Positions 1 through 9,585 of a DNA stretch of 64,000 bases are shown piece after piece. The stretch comes from Syngnathus acus (lineage: Eukaryota > Chordata > Actinopteri > Syngnathiformes > Syngnathidae). The stretch's first letter is position 1. Each line of letters begins with the position of its first letter. The stretch is taken from contig NC_051089.1 of the NCBI RefSeq assembly GCF_901709675.1, positions 1,923,476-1,987,475 on the forward strand, written 5' to 3'. The position numbers were made by a program, and so were the translations under genes. The notes below the pieces were generated by a model, which did not search any database, was not told where the DNA came from, and was given only the letters and a program-made list of their open reading frames with translations.

Positions 1-196
1 TACAACAATTCTCTGCTACACCACCATAGCAGTTTTACACATGCTGTTCTCAAGGCCTCGGCCATGAGGTTCCTTTAATATGAACATCTCTAAAGCTGAG
101 AAGCAAACAGTGCACCTTCAAGTACGTCAAAGCGGGACTTGTTACATATGGCCAGCAAAACATGAGGATGAACGTCTTGTGAAATATCAAACCCAC

Positions 197-301
197 CGTT
201 TTTGAAGCAGTACAAACATACTGGATGACCATTTCTCGCTTTGTATTCAAGTCTTTGTCTCTCAAGGGAGTTTTCTTGTCTTCGTTCAAGTTCATGTCCT
301 C
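197..301 (-). CDS. diaph3: DIAPH3 coding exon 4
   Basis: The exon has 35 codons, from EDMNLNEDKKTPLRDKD to QYVCTASKT. The acceptor is TGATTGTAG at 302 and the donor is GTGGGT at 196. The EDMNLNEDKK motif at the edge of the GTPase-binding domain is the strongest single identifier. No further exon is seen in bases 1-190. Confidence 0.94.
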
Positions 302-1816
302 CTACAATCAAATGGACAAAAGTTTGAAACACAAAAAGGTTTTTTTTGTTGTAATATCCTTGGTAACAGGATGTCCCGATATTACTTGCATACCATCATC
401 TTTTCAAACAGTGCCAATATTTCTTTTTCTGAAGTGATCTTTGACGAAAGTTCCTCAAACTGGGAGTTAGAAGATGAAAATACAGACCAATCGGGGGCAC
501 TGTATTTAGAATGCGGTATGGCTGGCCGGTCCTTTTTGCTACCGGGGATCCGAATGCTTGCAAACCTGTCCAGCTAGAAGCAAAGAGGAAAGGGAATAAA
601 GACAGAGTCAAAATAAAATAAAAAGGCAGAGCCTATTGAAAATGACTATTAATTTAGATAAAAAGTAATAATTATCAAAGTCAACAGTGCATTCTGCATT
701 CGAAAAAAATCCCATTTGTATTTTGAGAGAAAATCATGAATGGGGTTAGAAAGCGTGAAGGGAAGATTGGTAATTGTTTTTAATTAAAGGAAAATATTTT
801 TCTTTGTTAATGAATGCGATGTCTGCTAATAAAAACATGTCAGAGTTTCAAATTAGAATATGGTTCTAGTCATGCTAGTTAGTCTGCAGGCAAGAAAATG
901 GAAGGACTGTTTTTTTTTTTTAAATATCTTACCATGTCATCAGTGAGATTTCTAAATTGTAGGTGCTATGAATAGAGGACAGACAAAAACAATATGAATT
1001 TTCATGAAGTATCACTGCCCTGCATGTAATCAAGACTTTTCTGTCATCTTAGTATTTGTGTCTTGAACAGCTGGAGGTTTTTCATGCTTTTTTATTCCAA
1101 AAAATGATTACATTTTTGTTGACAACACTGTCCTGGTACCGTTGGTGCAAAACTAATCCATTCAACATTCCAAGATGTGCAGAGTCATCAACCATTTTGC
1201 AATATTCTTTTTCTCTATAATGACACTAATAAACAGCAATGCAAATTAAGTTCACATTAAGCAGTGATGCCAATAAGAGCTTTTTAGTTTTTACATGTTC
1301 TCTGAGAAATTCTGCATAGGACTCCATATTGGGAAAATGTTCCTATAATAACTCATTTTTTTCTCGGGCCGCATTGGAGTCATAGCTTCTTTCGGAGGGC
1401 CATTATGACTGTCAACCCAAATAAATGTATGAGCACCTCAAATTATATACAGTAAAAGCTACAAAACAAACTGACAAATAACTCGTTTTCAAATCGGATG
1501 AGTAAAAACTGGTCAAATATTTAAAAAAATATATATTAAAAGCGAAGACAATTTGCAATTCTAGTAATGACACACGAATTTGATGCACAATTTGTCTTCG
1601 GGGGCCACATCAAATGATGTGGCGGGCCGTATCTGGCCCCCGGGCCTTGACTTTGACACCTGTGCTATAAAGTGATGCAAAACTTACAAATTTGGGTTTG
1701 CGGTCTCCTTCGTCGCTGCATGGTGTACTGAGGTGGGAAGAGGAAGAAGCCTTCTTCTTGTGCGATTTACCATCTCGTCCCGACGCGGCTTCAAACCGCT
1801 GACCGTAAGTGTCCAT
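197..1816 (-). CDS. diaph3: DIAPH3, diaphanous-related formin 3 (N-terminal four coding exons; gene continues past the left edge)
   Basis: Formins of this family are Rho-GTPase effectors that nucleate and elongate actin filaments and also act on microtubules. The window holds only the N-terminal part, which leads into the GTPase-binding/armadillo region. Four minus-strand exons, all phase 0 with GT-AG borders, join to 149 codons: 1816-1688, 965-933, 573-394 and 301-197. Landmarks that match the vertebrate DIAPH3 N-terminus in order are RKPKF, LTDDM, LDRFASIRIPGSKK, LFEKMM and EDMNLNEDKK followed by TASKT. The ATG at 1816 is the first methionine in this frame; a GTG lies 9 bases upstream in frame. 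The FH1 and FH2 domains would be outside the window. TDRD3 starts divergently 1.3 kb away, as in other vertebrates. Paralogues DIAPH1 and DIAPH2 share some motifs, but the neighbouring genes and the TASKT stretch favour DIAPH3. Confidence 0.93.
394..573 (-). CDS. diaph3: DIAPH3 coding exon 3
   Basis: The exon has 60 codons, from LDRFASIRIPGSKKDRP to EILALFEKMM. The acceptor is a strong TTTGCTTCTAG and the donor is GTATGC at 393. The two ends are conserved in formins and the serine-rich middle is not. Confidence 0.93.
933..965 (-). CDS. diaph3: DIAPH3 coding exon 2 (33-bp microexon)
   Basis: The 11 codons read HLQFRNLTDDM, the fish counterpart of the formin HLNIRTLTDDM segment. The acceptor is a pyrimidine-rich tract ending CATAG at 966 and the donor is GTAAGA at 932. 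The exon is phase 0 on both sides, so skipping it would keep the frame. Confidence 0.88.
1348..1662 (-). repeat. hAT-like short transposon, copy A
   Basis: This element is related to at least six other copies in the window. It ends in TTGACTTTGACACC (the reverse of GGTGTCAAA...) and contains paired GGGCC-rich blocks and the shared core ACAATTTGTCTTCG. It lies in DIAPH3 intron 1 and ends about 24 bp before the exon 1 splice donor. The hAT assignment rests on end similarity only; target-site duplications are not clear. Confidence 0.7.
1688..1816 (-). CDS. diaph3: DIAPH3 coding exon 1
   Basis: This exon encodes 43 residues, lysine- and serine-rich, starting MDTYGQRFEA and ending GDRKPKF. The donor GTAAGT follows directly at 1687. 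The first 35 residues are poorly conserved in this family; the PKF end is the recognisable part. Confidence 0.85.
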
Positions 1817-3105
1817 GTTGTTCACTTATGCGCATCTACTCGACGTCACGGCCTCGACCTGTGTGGAGTTACAACATATCCTTGTCAAACGCTGCAAGTC
1901 GGCTTGACAGACCCAAATAGAGGTTGCAGTTTTGCATAAAGTCGAAGACATTATTATTATTATTATTCAGATGCGGTGGCGTCTCGCACATAGCAACTGT
2001 CTGCATAGCTGTCAATGGCAGGTTTGCGACAACCTCATTTACTGGTAGCTTTACACAACGCTAATCCAATTTGGGCACTGTTAGTGTCACGTCAACGTGT
2101 TAGTTTTGCACTAACCTGGGAAAGACGTTGTAGTCTCTCTCTGTAGATATGCTTTATGTCTACTGATTACGTCCGAGTACGAAAACTGTTGTAAGACATG
2201 CAGTACTTGCCTTTTCGACAGACCCGCGCAGAGGTGTAAAAATTCTCCTGTTTGAGTTGACCAATCGCGTCCACTGAAAAGTGGAGGCGGAACCATCAGG
2301 GTACTAACTCCTCCTTTTTTCAGTTGAACGTGCAATTGTTTGGTTATCACTGCTGCCAATCAACTAACTTAATTTCAAAAGCCTGGTTTTTTGGGTTTTT
2401 TTTTCCTGGGTAGACATTTTTCCATCCATCCATTATCCGAACATTTATTAGCAGAAATTGAATTGTTTAGTAATTTCTTTGACAGTGCGTCTCCTTGCCC
2501 GTTTTACATGTGCATGTATTGCCATCTAGTGGATAAGATGATTCTGGACAAGCACAACTGACAGTGTTACACTAGTGTAACAGCTGTTACATTATTTTTA
2601 ACAGAGAAACACTCTGTCGAAAGTGTTTTCTGTTTTCTTCACAAAGTGGTGCACCTTATGCAAGATCCTGATTTTTGTGGGCGATCGAGCCATATCAATC
2701 ACCAAATCCTTTAATAGGTATTTTTGTGACATTAACGATCGAAGTGAGTAGAGAAAAAAGTACTTCACTTTGATAAATGTCTTTCAGCATGTCACATTCA
2801 ATCAAATTAGGGTTTATTAATTGCATTATGTTTAAATTCATAGAGAAATATTCAAAAATTAAAAATAAAGGCAGCCCTGTACTCCACTCCTTTGAAAGAC
2901 AACGCAAAACTGGGAACTGTTTTGAACTCTTTGGCACGCCGTCCTGTCTCATAATAGTGACGTAGATGACGTTTAAGCTATTCGACGTAGCGGGTATTAT
3001 TATTAACCTACGGATAGATGTAGTAGAGTATCGCGCAATTTGATTTCTTTTGCATGTCTTTGACTATATTACCGCGTCATCATATTACCGTCTACTTGGG
3101 CGACA
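1817..3105. promoter_or_regulatory. Divergent DIAPH3-TDRD3 intergenic region, probable shared promoter region
   Basis: This 1.3-kb stretch separates two start codons pointing away from each other, so both 5' UTRs and core promoters should lie here or overlap it. A CRE-like GACGTCAC is at 1842-1849, about 30 bp upstream of the DIAPH3 ATG. TGACG half-sites lie at 2958 and 2967, with a reverse-strand site (GCGTCA) at 3074, just upstream of the TDRD3 ATG. A short ATT microsatellite is at 1949-1967 and a CCATC repeat at about 2422. No TATA box or clear transcription start is visible, and the region is not strongly CpG-rich. Confidence 0.5.
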
Positions 3106-3143
3106 ATGTCCACTTTGGTAGAGTCCCTGGCCGACGAGGGCTG
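3106..3143 (+). CDS. tdrd3: TDRD3 exon 1
   Basis: The exon encodes [12 protein letters not shown] plus the first two bases of a Trp codon; donor GTAAGT. Splicing to exon 2 gives the family motif GWYLSDEGI, which fixes both the start and the phase. The ATG context is GACAATGT. Confidence 0.9.
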
Positions 3144-6100
3144 GTAAGTCGCATGGTAGCTAATATTGCTTCACAAATTGATAACTAAAACGTGTTCGAT
3201 TGTTTTGAACTTCGTGCTGGAGGAGAACCACAAAGGTCCCCACATCCACAAAAACACAATGTTAAGTATGTGTTAATATTGGGGTTTTGGCTTCAAAGCC
3301 AAAGCAGGATCACAACGTTTTAGCCAGCCATAACTATGTAGCACGTAATTACAAGTAGGCTAACCACTTGAAGTGTGTGTTGGCGGGGTTTCGTCCTTAC
3401 GACAAGTCCTACAATGATAATAACAATGCTACGACTGCTGCTGCTGCAACGTTTATTAACAATAACAATAATAGTAACAATAATAATAACATCAACACTG
3501 ATAATAACAGTAGTAACGACCTGTTTACAGTGTATACAGTTTCAGTTTCGTTCAAATTCCCCTTTATTGTACAATTGATTATTTTAAGTACAGATCAGTT
3601 AAACTGTCTAGCATGTTGCATTTTATTATTTAAGTTTTATGTTAAATGCTTTGTTACAGCTGCAGCGGTTGTGAAATGTGCAATGTAAATAAAGTCGTGT
3701 TGTATTGCATTAGGAAAAGCAGTTCAGGGTGTCACACACAGGCAATTTACAAACTATCTTCCATGCATGTTTGTGAAATGTAGGAGGAGACCGGAGTACC
3801 CACAAGGGCAATTTTCAAGGCTACAATTTCACTTTCCTCAATGTATGTCATTTTACTACACGGTGCATGTTATATCAATTGATGAACTTATTATTTTCAC
3901 AGGTACCTCAGTGATGAAGGCATTGCTGAACTGGAAGGCTCTGCTGAACTGAAAGGCTCTGCTGAGAACATTACACTTAAAGATGTCATTAGCATTGCAC
4001 TTGATGTGAGTTTAGAAATATTTCCTTCTACAAACTACAGAGGTCCTGCACGTGTGTCTTTGCACGTGACTTCAAGCCAAGTTACATGTTGTTAAATTGA
4101 ATTTTGAACCTCTTTCTTACAACGGTGGTCATCTCAACATATCGAAGCTATGGAACAAATGCACTGGTTGTCATGGTAACAACAAATATGCTGAATTAGC
4201 CTTAATGATGTCTGCAGCAAGCAGTTATTATCCTTGTAGTACGTATTCTAGTAGAAGTAAATCATTTGTTGATGGTGTCTCTCAGTTAAGCAATATTCCT
4301 TTTGCAGACTGATCTCAGATTGATTGGAAGGAAATTTTTGCCACCAGACATCAATAGTGGAAGGGTTGAAAAGGTGAGTTGAACATTTGAGCTGGCTTGC
4401 ATTTCTTCTAGATGTCACTAGATGGCTCTAACGTACTTTCAAACATGAGAGATGGGTCCACGTTTGTTCATACTCGGGCTGTCAAGCAAGTGGAAATGTC
4501 AAAATTGCTCTTGTGGATCCACACATAATTTTATGTGTAACGTACACCACCCACGCAAAAACGTCATGCAGCTCATGCAATTTGTATGAATGACTCTGCA
4601 TAATGCAGGTTACGGTTTTTTTTCCTCCCACCTTTCTTTCCTCACCCAATTCGCTATGCATGGATTGCTTGTTTTCCATTCAACAAAGAAATAGAAATGA
4701 AAAATGGACTCAGTTGTGATTATATTCCAAAGCTCTCCAAATGCAGCATGATAAAAGAAGTCAAGAGTGACATGTATTTACAGAAGAAAAAAAAAAAATC
4801 TTTCTTTGCTGCTGCTGTTAATTTTCTGCACTTCTTTTTGCCAATGTCTATCTTTATATATGGCCAGCTGGAGGGTCCGTGCGTTCTCCAGCTGCAGAAG
4901 TCGAGAAATATCTCCGCACCAAAAGACATCGAGTCCCAAGGAGGGCTACGAATGCTGCGCCTGCAAATGACAGATGGCCATACCACCTGTGCTGGAGTGG
5001 AGTTTAAACAACTTAGCAAAATCAGGTGCTTGAGTCACCCCTTCTCACATTTTTAAAAATAATTTCAACTCTGCTCTATTAACTATATATTGTCGTTTGA
5101 GTGACATTGCTATTTTTCCATCTGCGCTCTACATATCAATTTGCTACCTTGTACTGCAGTATATGCATGTGCAAATGTGAAATTCTGTCCACAGTTCACC
5201 ACCTTGTCAACACTTGTCACTTGCCAGACACACGATTCAGTTTTCCCTTTATCTGCAATTTCCATGCGGCAGCTGCTGATGTAACATTTCCCAGCCTGAA
5301 TTATTTCTCTAGCCAAGCAATGGTGTCCTTGGTGACTGCTACCATGGTGACCAGACAGCCTGCACAGGTGGAGGGGCTTGAGTGGAGGCCTTGACTTCCT
5401 TATGGGTAGCGAGACCACAGAAGAACGAATCCCCTTTTTACATACATGGACGACATTGCTGGGACCCCTCTGTCGATAAATAAAAATGACACAGTGGTCA
5501 CATGAATAAGTTGAACTTGACAAAAGTAATTTATGGGGAAAAAAATGAACAATGAACCGTGTTTTCTGTCTGTTTCCCAAATGAATGAGGCTGATGCATT
5601 CTCAGGTCTAATGAGAACAGGGGCTTGTCATTTACCACAAAGAAGAGTAAGCATCTGGATCTTATTTTATAGTCGTCCTACCCGAGCCTGCATATCTAAT
5701 CCATTGGCAGTGCCCCATGGCACGGAGAAATACATAAGGGAAAGGCAAAAGTAGCTGGTAAATCTACAGGAAACGAATTGTTTGGCAGAAAAATAAATGT
5801 GTTATTCCAGGCCATGTTTTATGAAACGGAGAAGATCTCAGAGCATCCTGGAAACTTTTCCAACTGTCGAGTGCTTTCCCACAAATTTATATTATCGTCT
5901 GGATAACAAAAAAAGAAAACGTCTTTTTTTGTGCGTGTCAAGTCAAACTTTTCAGAAACATGACAACACCCTCCAGTGCCTTTGATTTCAAATACTGATC
6001 ATGGATTTTGTAATAACTGGGTCGTCAGTGACAGGCACAGATCACTTTGTTCGTTGCCATAGTTGACAGTGTTCATCATAAATCCTGCCTCTTTTTGCTA

Positions 6101-9100
6101 AGATTGGCATCTGGTGAAAAAATAGCTGATAGCTGATGTTTAGTGTGAACGACTTGCGCTAGATCTGGAATTATCTGGATTTGTATACAAATAAATTCAG
6201 TTATTGCTAAGAAAAACAAAAAAACGCTAGGATCAGTCATGATTAAACTGAAGTGTTTCTTGAGCTTCTCAGCAAACTGCTTTTGTGCACTAATGTCTGA
6301 TTTTGTTTTCTTTTCAGCCTTAATACTCCCCCTGGAACAAAATTTAAGCTCCTGGGTACAGTCCTGATTAGAAATGGGTTTTTGCTCCTTGATGACTCGA
6401 ACATTTCTATTCTTGGTGGAGAGGTTGAACACATGGTGGAGAAATGGGAACTGCAACGTGTAAGGGTTGCTTTTTTTTTTTTTGCCTGTTTGGTGAAATA
6501 AGGGATAGTTTTGAAACGCATTTTAATATTTTTATTACTTCACGTGTAGAGTCTGGCCAAACACAGCAGAAACAACATCGGAGCAGAAGGTGGGCCGCCT
6601 CCTTTTTTGGCATTTGGCCAGGTAAGGTCAACCCTTAAGATAATTATGATGTAAAAAAAAAAAATCCAAACTAACAAAAATTATTGCTTTCTGCAGAAGA
6701 ATGCAAAGAAGGATGAAATGGACATTGAAGAGCTTGACAAGAGAAAAACCCTTCAGAGTGTAGTCAAGACTGCTGAGGAGAATGACGAGTTTGCAAAGCA
6801 GCGTACGGCAGCTATTGCCGAGGTGGCCAAAGGCAAAGAGGTAGCTCAAACCCGACTCGCACGCTGACTTGCATTTCTTGGCTTGTTGTAGACCTAAGCT
6901 TGAATTTCATCTTAGCATAATTGCTTTTTCTTTATTTGCTTCACACAAGCTTGGTTCCACATGTCCTTTTATGTTTCCTTGTTAGGGTCCCCGTGTGTTT
7001 GGCGGAGGAGGAAACGCAGGAAGCAATTTATCCACCACGACTTCACGGAGTCGTGACAAGTATAGGCGGGAAGACAGGGTTGAGCGACATGAAAACAGAC
7101 AAGATGGAAACTATCGGGAGCTGGTGAGAAGACCTGATTTTAGTCAGATGTTTAGGCCTCTTTAAAGAAGGAAATAAATAACTGCAGTACTGAGACAGCC
7201 TGATATCTACGGATTCTCTGTTCAGGCAGCTTTACATTCTTTAGTAAAAACATTGAGTGTTTTAAATGTTGATTGTTTGAGACATGTTAACCCGTTTGTA
7301 ACCTTATACTGAGGAAAATATTTACTCGTTTTGGACGACTACGCGAATGAACATCCCGCAGCTCCTTCCAACCAGATTGCGTTTCTTTCCGTGTGCACAG
7401 GTGGACGAGCGTGCACTAAGAGACATCATCGATATGGGCTTTAACAAGGAGGCAGCCAGACAGGCCTTAATGGATAACAACAACAATCTTGAGGTGGCTC
7501 TCAACAGTCTTCTCACCGGATCCTCCAGTAGCAGGCCTAACTCTGCGGGCGCAGACAAGTCTCAGCCTCGAGGTTTGTAATTGACAGATGTGGGATTTCA
7601 TTTGTTTGTCAGTGGGAGCAAAGGTAAACAATATCTACCTAAATGGACGTATATACTGTAGTTAGCTAGAAAAAGTCCTTAAAATCCGAGATTATGATGA
7701 AAGTTGTCACACTGTGTATTACTTTGAATTGCTCACTTGTCCGTAACGAATTGTTATTTGGGGGTGGGGCTTATTCAGGCAGAGGTAGGGGGAGAGGCCG
7801 GTTCAGAAATGGTGAGGAGGAGGAGGCTGGAGGAAGGCCCTCTGGACCGAGTACGCTATTTGACTTCCTAGAATCCAAGATGGGCGTTTTCTCCATTGAT
7901 GGTGGGTAAAGCCGAGTGATTTACCGCCTGGTCTCGAATTCCTGCATAGCACATCGATTGGCGTCTTTTTGTGTGTTTCAGAGTCAAAGAGCCAGCCCCC
8001 CCAGAGACTTGAGAACAACAATTGGCACGGCTCAGACTTTAACTCCAAAGAAGCCCCTCACACCAAGTTCTCCTCACATAACGACTATCGGCAAAAAAAG
8101 AACGACAGACCGCCCCGCTTTCACAGGGACGCAGACTTTCCCAAACCAGGCCAGGAGCCCGTCTCGAACTGTATATCCTTGCAAACTTCATCGGCCCAGC
8201 AGCAGTGGAAAGGTCACGATAGGTCGTCACGGGGAACACCAGACAGACAACCGAATGACAGGAAAGAGATAGAAAACGAGCATATTGCCTCGACGCCGTC
8301 TTTGAGGAAGGAAACTCAACATCAGATGGAATCAGTCGGATTGTTTCCGCAGCAGTCAAGAAATGATGACGTCGGGCTCCCGGTTGGCCCATTTCCCCGG
8401 AGAGGGCCAAAGGACTACGCGCCCTTATCGAAACTGTCAAATCCTTCAGCAAATGATGCAATCCCTCACCCCATCCCAAACCACTTGAGGAAGAAGGGGA
8501 AAGCTGACCGAGCTGACTCTGGCGCACGTCAAAAGGATAGCGCGCCACCAAAGGGAGGAAGCTTGCAGGATTCACAATTGCTGACAGGAGCTCCATCGAA
8601 TTACCAAAATGGAGACGCGCTACCTATAAGGACTGGGCCAATCAAGCCAACCAATACACCCGGTCCTACTTACAGGGATCAGCCTCCGAGGCGGAACCCT
8701 CATAATAACCCCGGGCCTAGAAGAAAGTCTGGGCCCGGTAAAGGTCAAGGTCCTCGAGGAGGGATGAAAAGTTGGAATGTCGATCGGACGTGGAAACCCG
8801 GAGATCAATGCCTTGCCCTGTACTGGGAAGACAGTAAGGTATGAATTTGCTCCATTCAGTTGAAGCTCACAAATTGCCGCAGACTTTAATTGACACTTTT
8901 CTTTGTCTTGACACATGGGGAAAAAAAGTTCTACCACGCCAGAATCGATGCTGTGCATCCGTCAGGCTCGACAGCTGTGGTGGTGTTTAGTGATTATGGA
9001 AACTGCGAAGAGGTCCTCCTCCATAACCTCAAGCCTGTCAGCGCCGACATCTTGGTAAGGTGAAAAATGACACATTCACAAAAACATTTCAAATAGTCTC

Positions 9101-9338
9101 CCAATATCGTATTGCTCGGCAAAAAAAGCCCATGATGCCGAAGCTACTACGCATTGTCATGAAAAATCAATGAAATCACATTTCAGCTAACAACTCTCAA
9201 CTGTTAACTGCCCAACGTCAGGAGGAAGATGACGGCTACTACGACAGTTCCCTAGAATTTCGCCGCGGCGGAGACGGACAACCGAGGCGCACGAGACCAA
9301 CACAACAGTATTACCAACCACCCCGGGCGCGGGATTGA
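3106..9338 (+). CDS. tdrd3: TDRD3, Tudor domain-containing protein 3 (complete, 13 coding exons)
   Basis: TDRD3 is a scaffold in the nucleus and in cytoplasmic RNA granules. It reads methylarginine marks through its Tudor domain and partners topoisomerase TOP3B through its N-terminal DUF1767/OB-fold. Exons are 3106-3143, 3903-4005, 4308-4373, 4868-5025, 6318-6459, 6550-6621, 6697-6840, 6986-7123, 7401-7572, 7779-7901, 7982-8838, 8929-9054 and 9222-9338. They join in frame to 751 codons, close to the long human isoform. The OB-fold region is about residues 70-170, UBA 288-327 (MGF loop at 299-301), an RG-rich patch near 345-353, and Tudor about 655-713 with likely cage aromatics Y666, Y673, F691 and Y694. 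The C-terminal tail (714-751) resembles the exon-junction-complex-binding motif. Every junction is GT-AG. Exon 2 carries an 18-bp duplication. PCDH20 lies downstream and convergent. Confidence 0.97.
3412..3516. repeat. AAT/AAC-rich microsatellite in TDRD3 intron 1
   Basis: This is an interrupted run of AAT and AAC triplets with a short CTG stretch. It lies between TDRD3 exons 1 and 2 and explains the asparagine-rich open frames that appear here. Confidence 0.8.
3903..4005 (+). CDS. tdrd3: TDRD3 exon 2 (DUF1767 start, with 18-bp duplication)
   Basis: The exon encodes [20 protein letters not shown] and then [14 protein letters not shown]. Two nearly identical 18-bp units give AELEGS and AELKGS. 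The acceptor is TATTTTCACAG and the donor is GTGAGT. Confidence 0.93.
4308..4373 (+). CDS. tdrd3: TDRD3 exon 3
   Basis: The exon has 22 codons, [20 protein letters not shown] and then EK, with acceptor TTTTGCAG and donor GTGAGT. The FLP-DINSG motif is conserved in TDRD3. Confidence 0.95.
4868..5025 (+). CDS. tdrd3: TDRD3 exon 4 (OB-fold)
   Basis: The exon encodes [20 protein letters not shown] through [13 protein letters not shown] to LSKI, the core of the OB-fold that contacts TOP3B in the family. The donor is a weak GTGCTT, required to splice in frame to NTPPGT in exon 5. Confidence 0.95.
6318..6459 (+). CDS. tdrd3: TDRD3 exon 5 (OB-fold)
   Basis: The exon encodes [20 protein letters not shown] and continues through [15 protein letters not shown]. 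The acceptor is TTTTCTTTTCAG and the donor is GTAAGG. The preceding 1.3-kb intron (5026-6317) holds no gene I can support. Confidence 0.96.
6550..6621 (+). CDS. tdrd3: TDRD3 exon 6
   Basis: The exon has 24 codons, [19 protein letters not shown] and LAFGQ, matching the family segment after WELQR. The donor is GTAAGG. Confidence 0.95.
6697..6840 (+). CDS. tdrd3: TDRD3 exon 7
   Basis: The exon has 48 codons and is highly charged. It contains ELDKRKTLQ and [20 protein letters not shown], both conserved in TDRD3, and is probably helical. The acceptor is CTTTCTGCAG. Confidence 0.95.
6986..7123 (+). CDS. tdrd3: TDRD3 exon 8
   Basis: The exon has 46 codons, starting [14 protein letters not shown] and ending DGNYREL. 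It is a glycine- and arginine-rich linker leading into the UBA domain; donor GTGAGA. Confidence 0.94.
7401..7572 (+). CDS. tdrd3: TDRD3 exon 9 (UBA domain)
   Basis: The exon encodes [20 protein letters not shown] and continues [18 protein letters not shown], a full UBA domain with the MGF ubiquitin-contact loop, then a serine-rich linker. Confidence 0.97.
7779..7901 (+). CDS. tdrd3: TDRD3 exon 10 (RG-rich and [10 protein letters not shown])
   Basis: The exon encodes an RG repeat ([10 protein letters not shown]), an acidic run and the conserved [13 protein letters not shown] motif. It is phase 1 on both sides. Confidence 0.95.
7982..8838 (+). CDS. tdrd3: TDRD3 exon 11 (large disordered exon, start of Tudor)
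   Basis: The 857-bp exon encodes a proline-, arginine- and asparagine-rich disordered region. It contains the conserved IKP and GPRRKSGP blocks and ends in [16 protein letters not shown], the first Tudor strands. The apparent ATG at 7969 lies in the intron and is not used. Confidence 0.96.
8929..9054 (+). CDS. tdrd3: TDRD3 exon 12 (Tudor)
   Basis: The exon has 42 codons, [20 protein letters not shown] and [16 protein letters not shown]. It completes the Tudor barrel with the aromatic cage residues. The acceptor lacks an adjacent pyrimidine run: a GGGG plus A7 stretch sits directly before AG. Confidence 0.96.
9222..9338 (+). CDS. tdrd3: TDRD3 exon 13 (C-terminal tail)
   Basis: The exon has 38 codons and a TGA stop. 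[14 protein letters not shown] and [14 protein letters not shown] match the conserved TDRD3 C-terminus. Confidence 0.97.
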   Translation, partial: EEDDGYYDSSLEFRRGGDGQPRRTRPTQQYYQPPRARD

Positions 9339-9564
9339 TGGCAACATTTTTGCCTGGCAGGTGAATTTACATGCAATTGCAGGGTCTTCCCCTCAGTGGT
9401 ATTATTTTTTTCTCTTCTGTAAATGTCACTGTTTAGAAAATGGGTCAACTATGAACTGAATTAAGGAATTAATTTTCAACATCTCATTTATCCACTCGGA
9501 TATTTTTCTAACCTTGTATTATTATTTCTAATATACGTTAAACAGCCCATCTGACAGGCTGTTA

Positions 9565-9570
9565 AATAAA
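9565..9570 (+). terminator. tdrd3: Candidate TDRD3 polyadenylation signal
   Basis: This is the first AATAAA after the stop codon, about 230 bp downstream, in an AT-rich run with overlapping copies. A second AATAAA is at 9845. Which one is used cannot be read from sequence. Confidence 0.55.
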
Positions 9571-9585
9571 AATAAAAAAATATTG

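Noticed and set aside
3368-3688. Asparagine-rich 106-codon frame
   Set aside because: It is an AAT/AAC microsatellite in TDRD3 intron 1.
5110-5580. 156-codon minus-strand frame in TDRD3 intron 4
   Set aside because: No family resemblance or splice context, and it lies within the intron of a confirmed gene.
7969-7981. ATG at 7969 as the start of a separate 291-codon protein
   Set aside because: It lies in intron sequence just before the exon 11 acceptor. The protein is continuous with TDRD3.
8039-8596. 185-codon antisense frame
   Set aside because: It is the shadow of the TDRD3 exon 11 coding strand.
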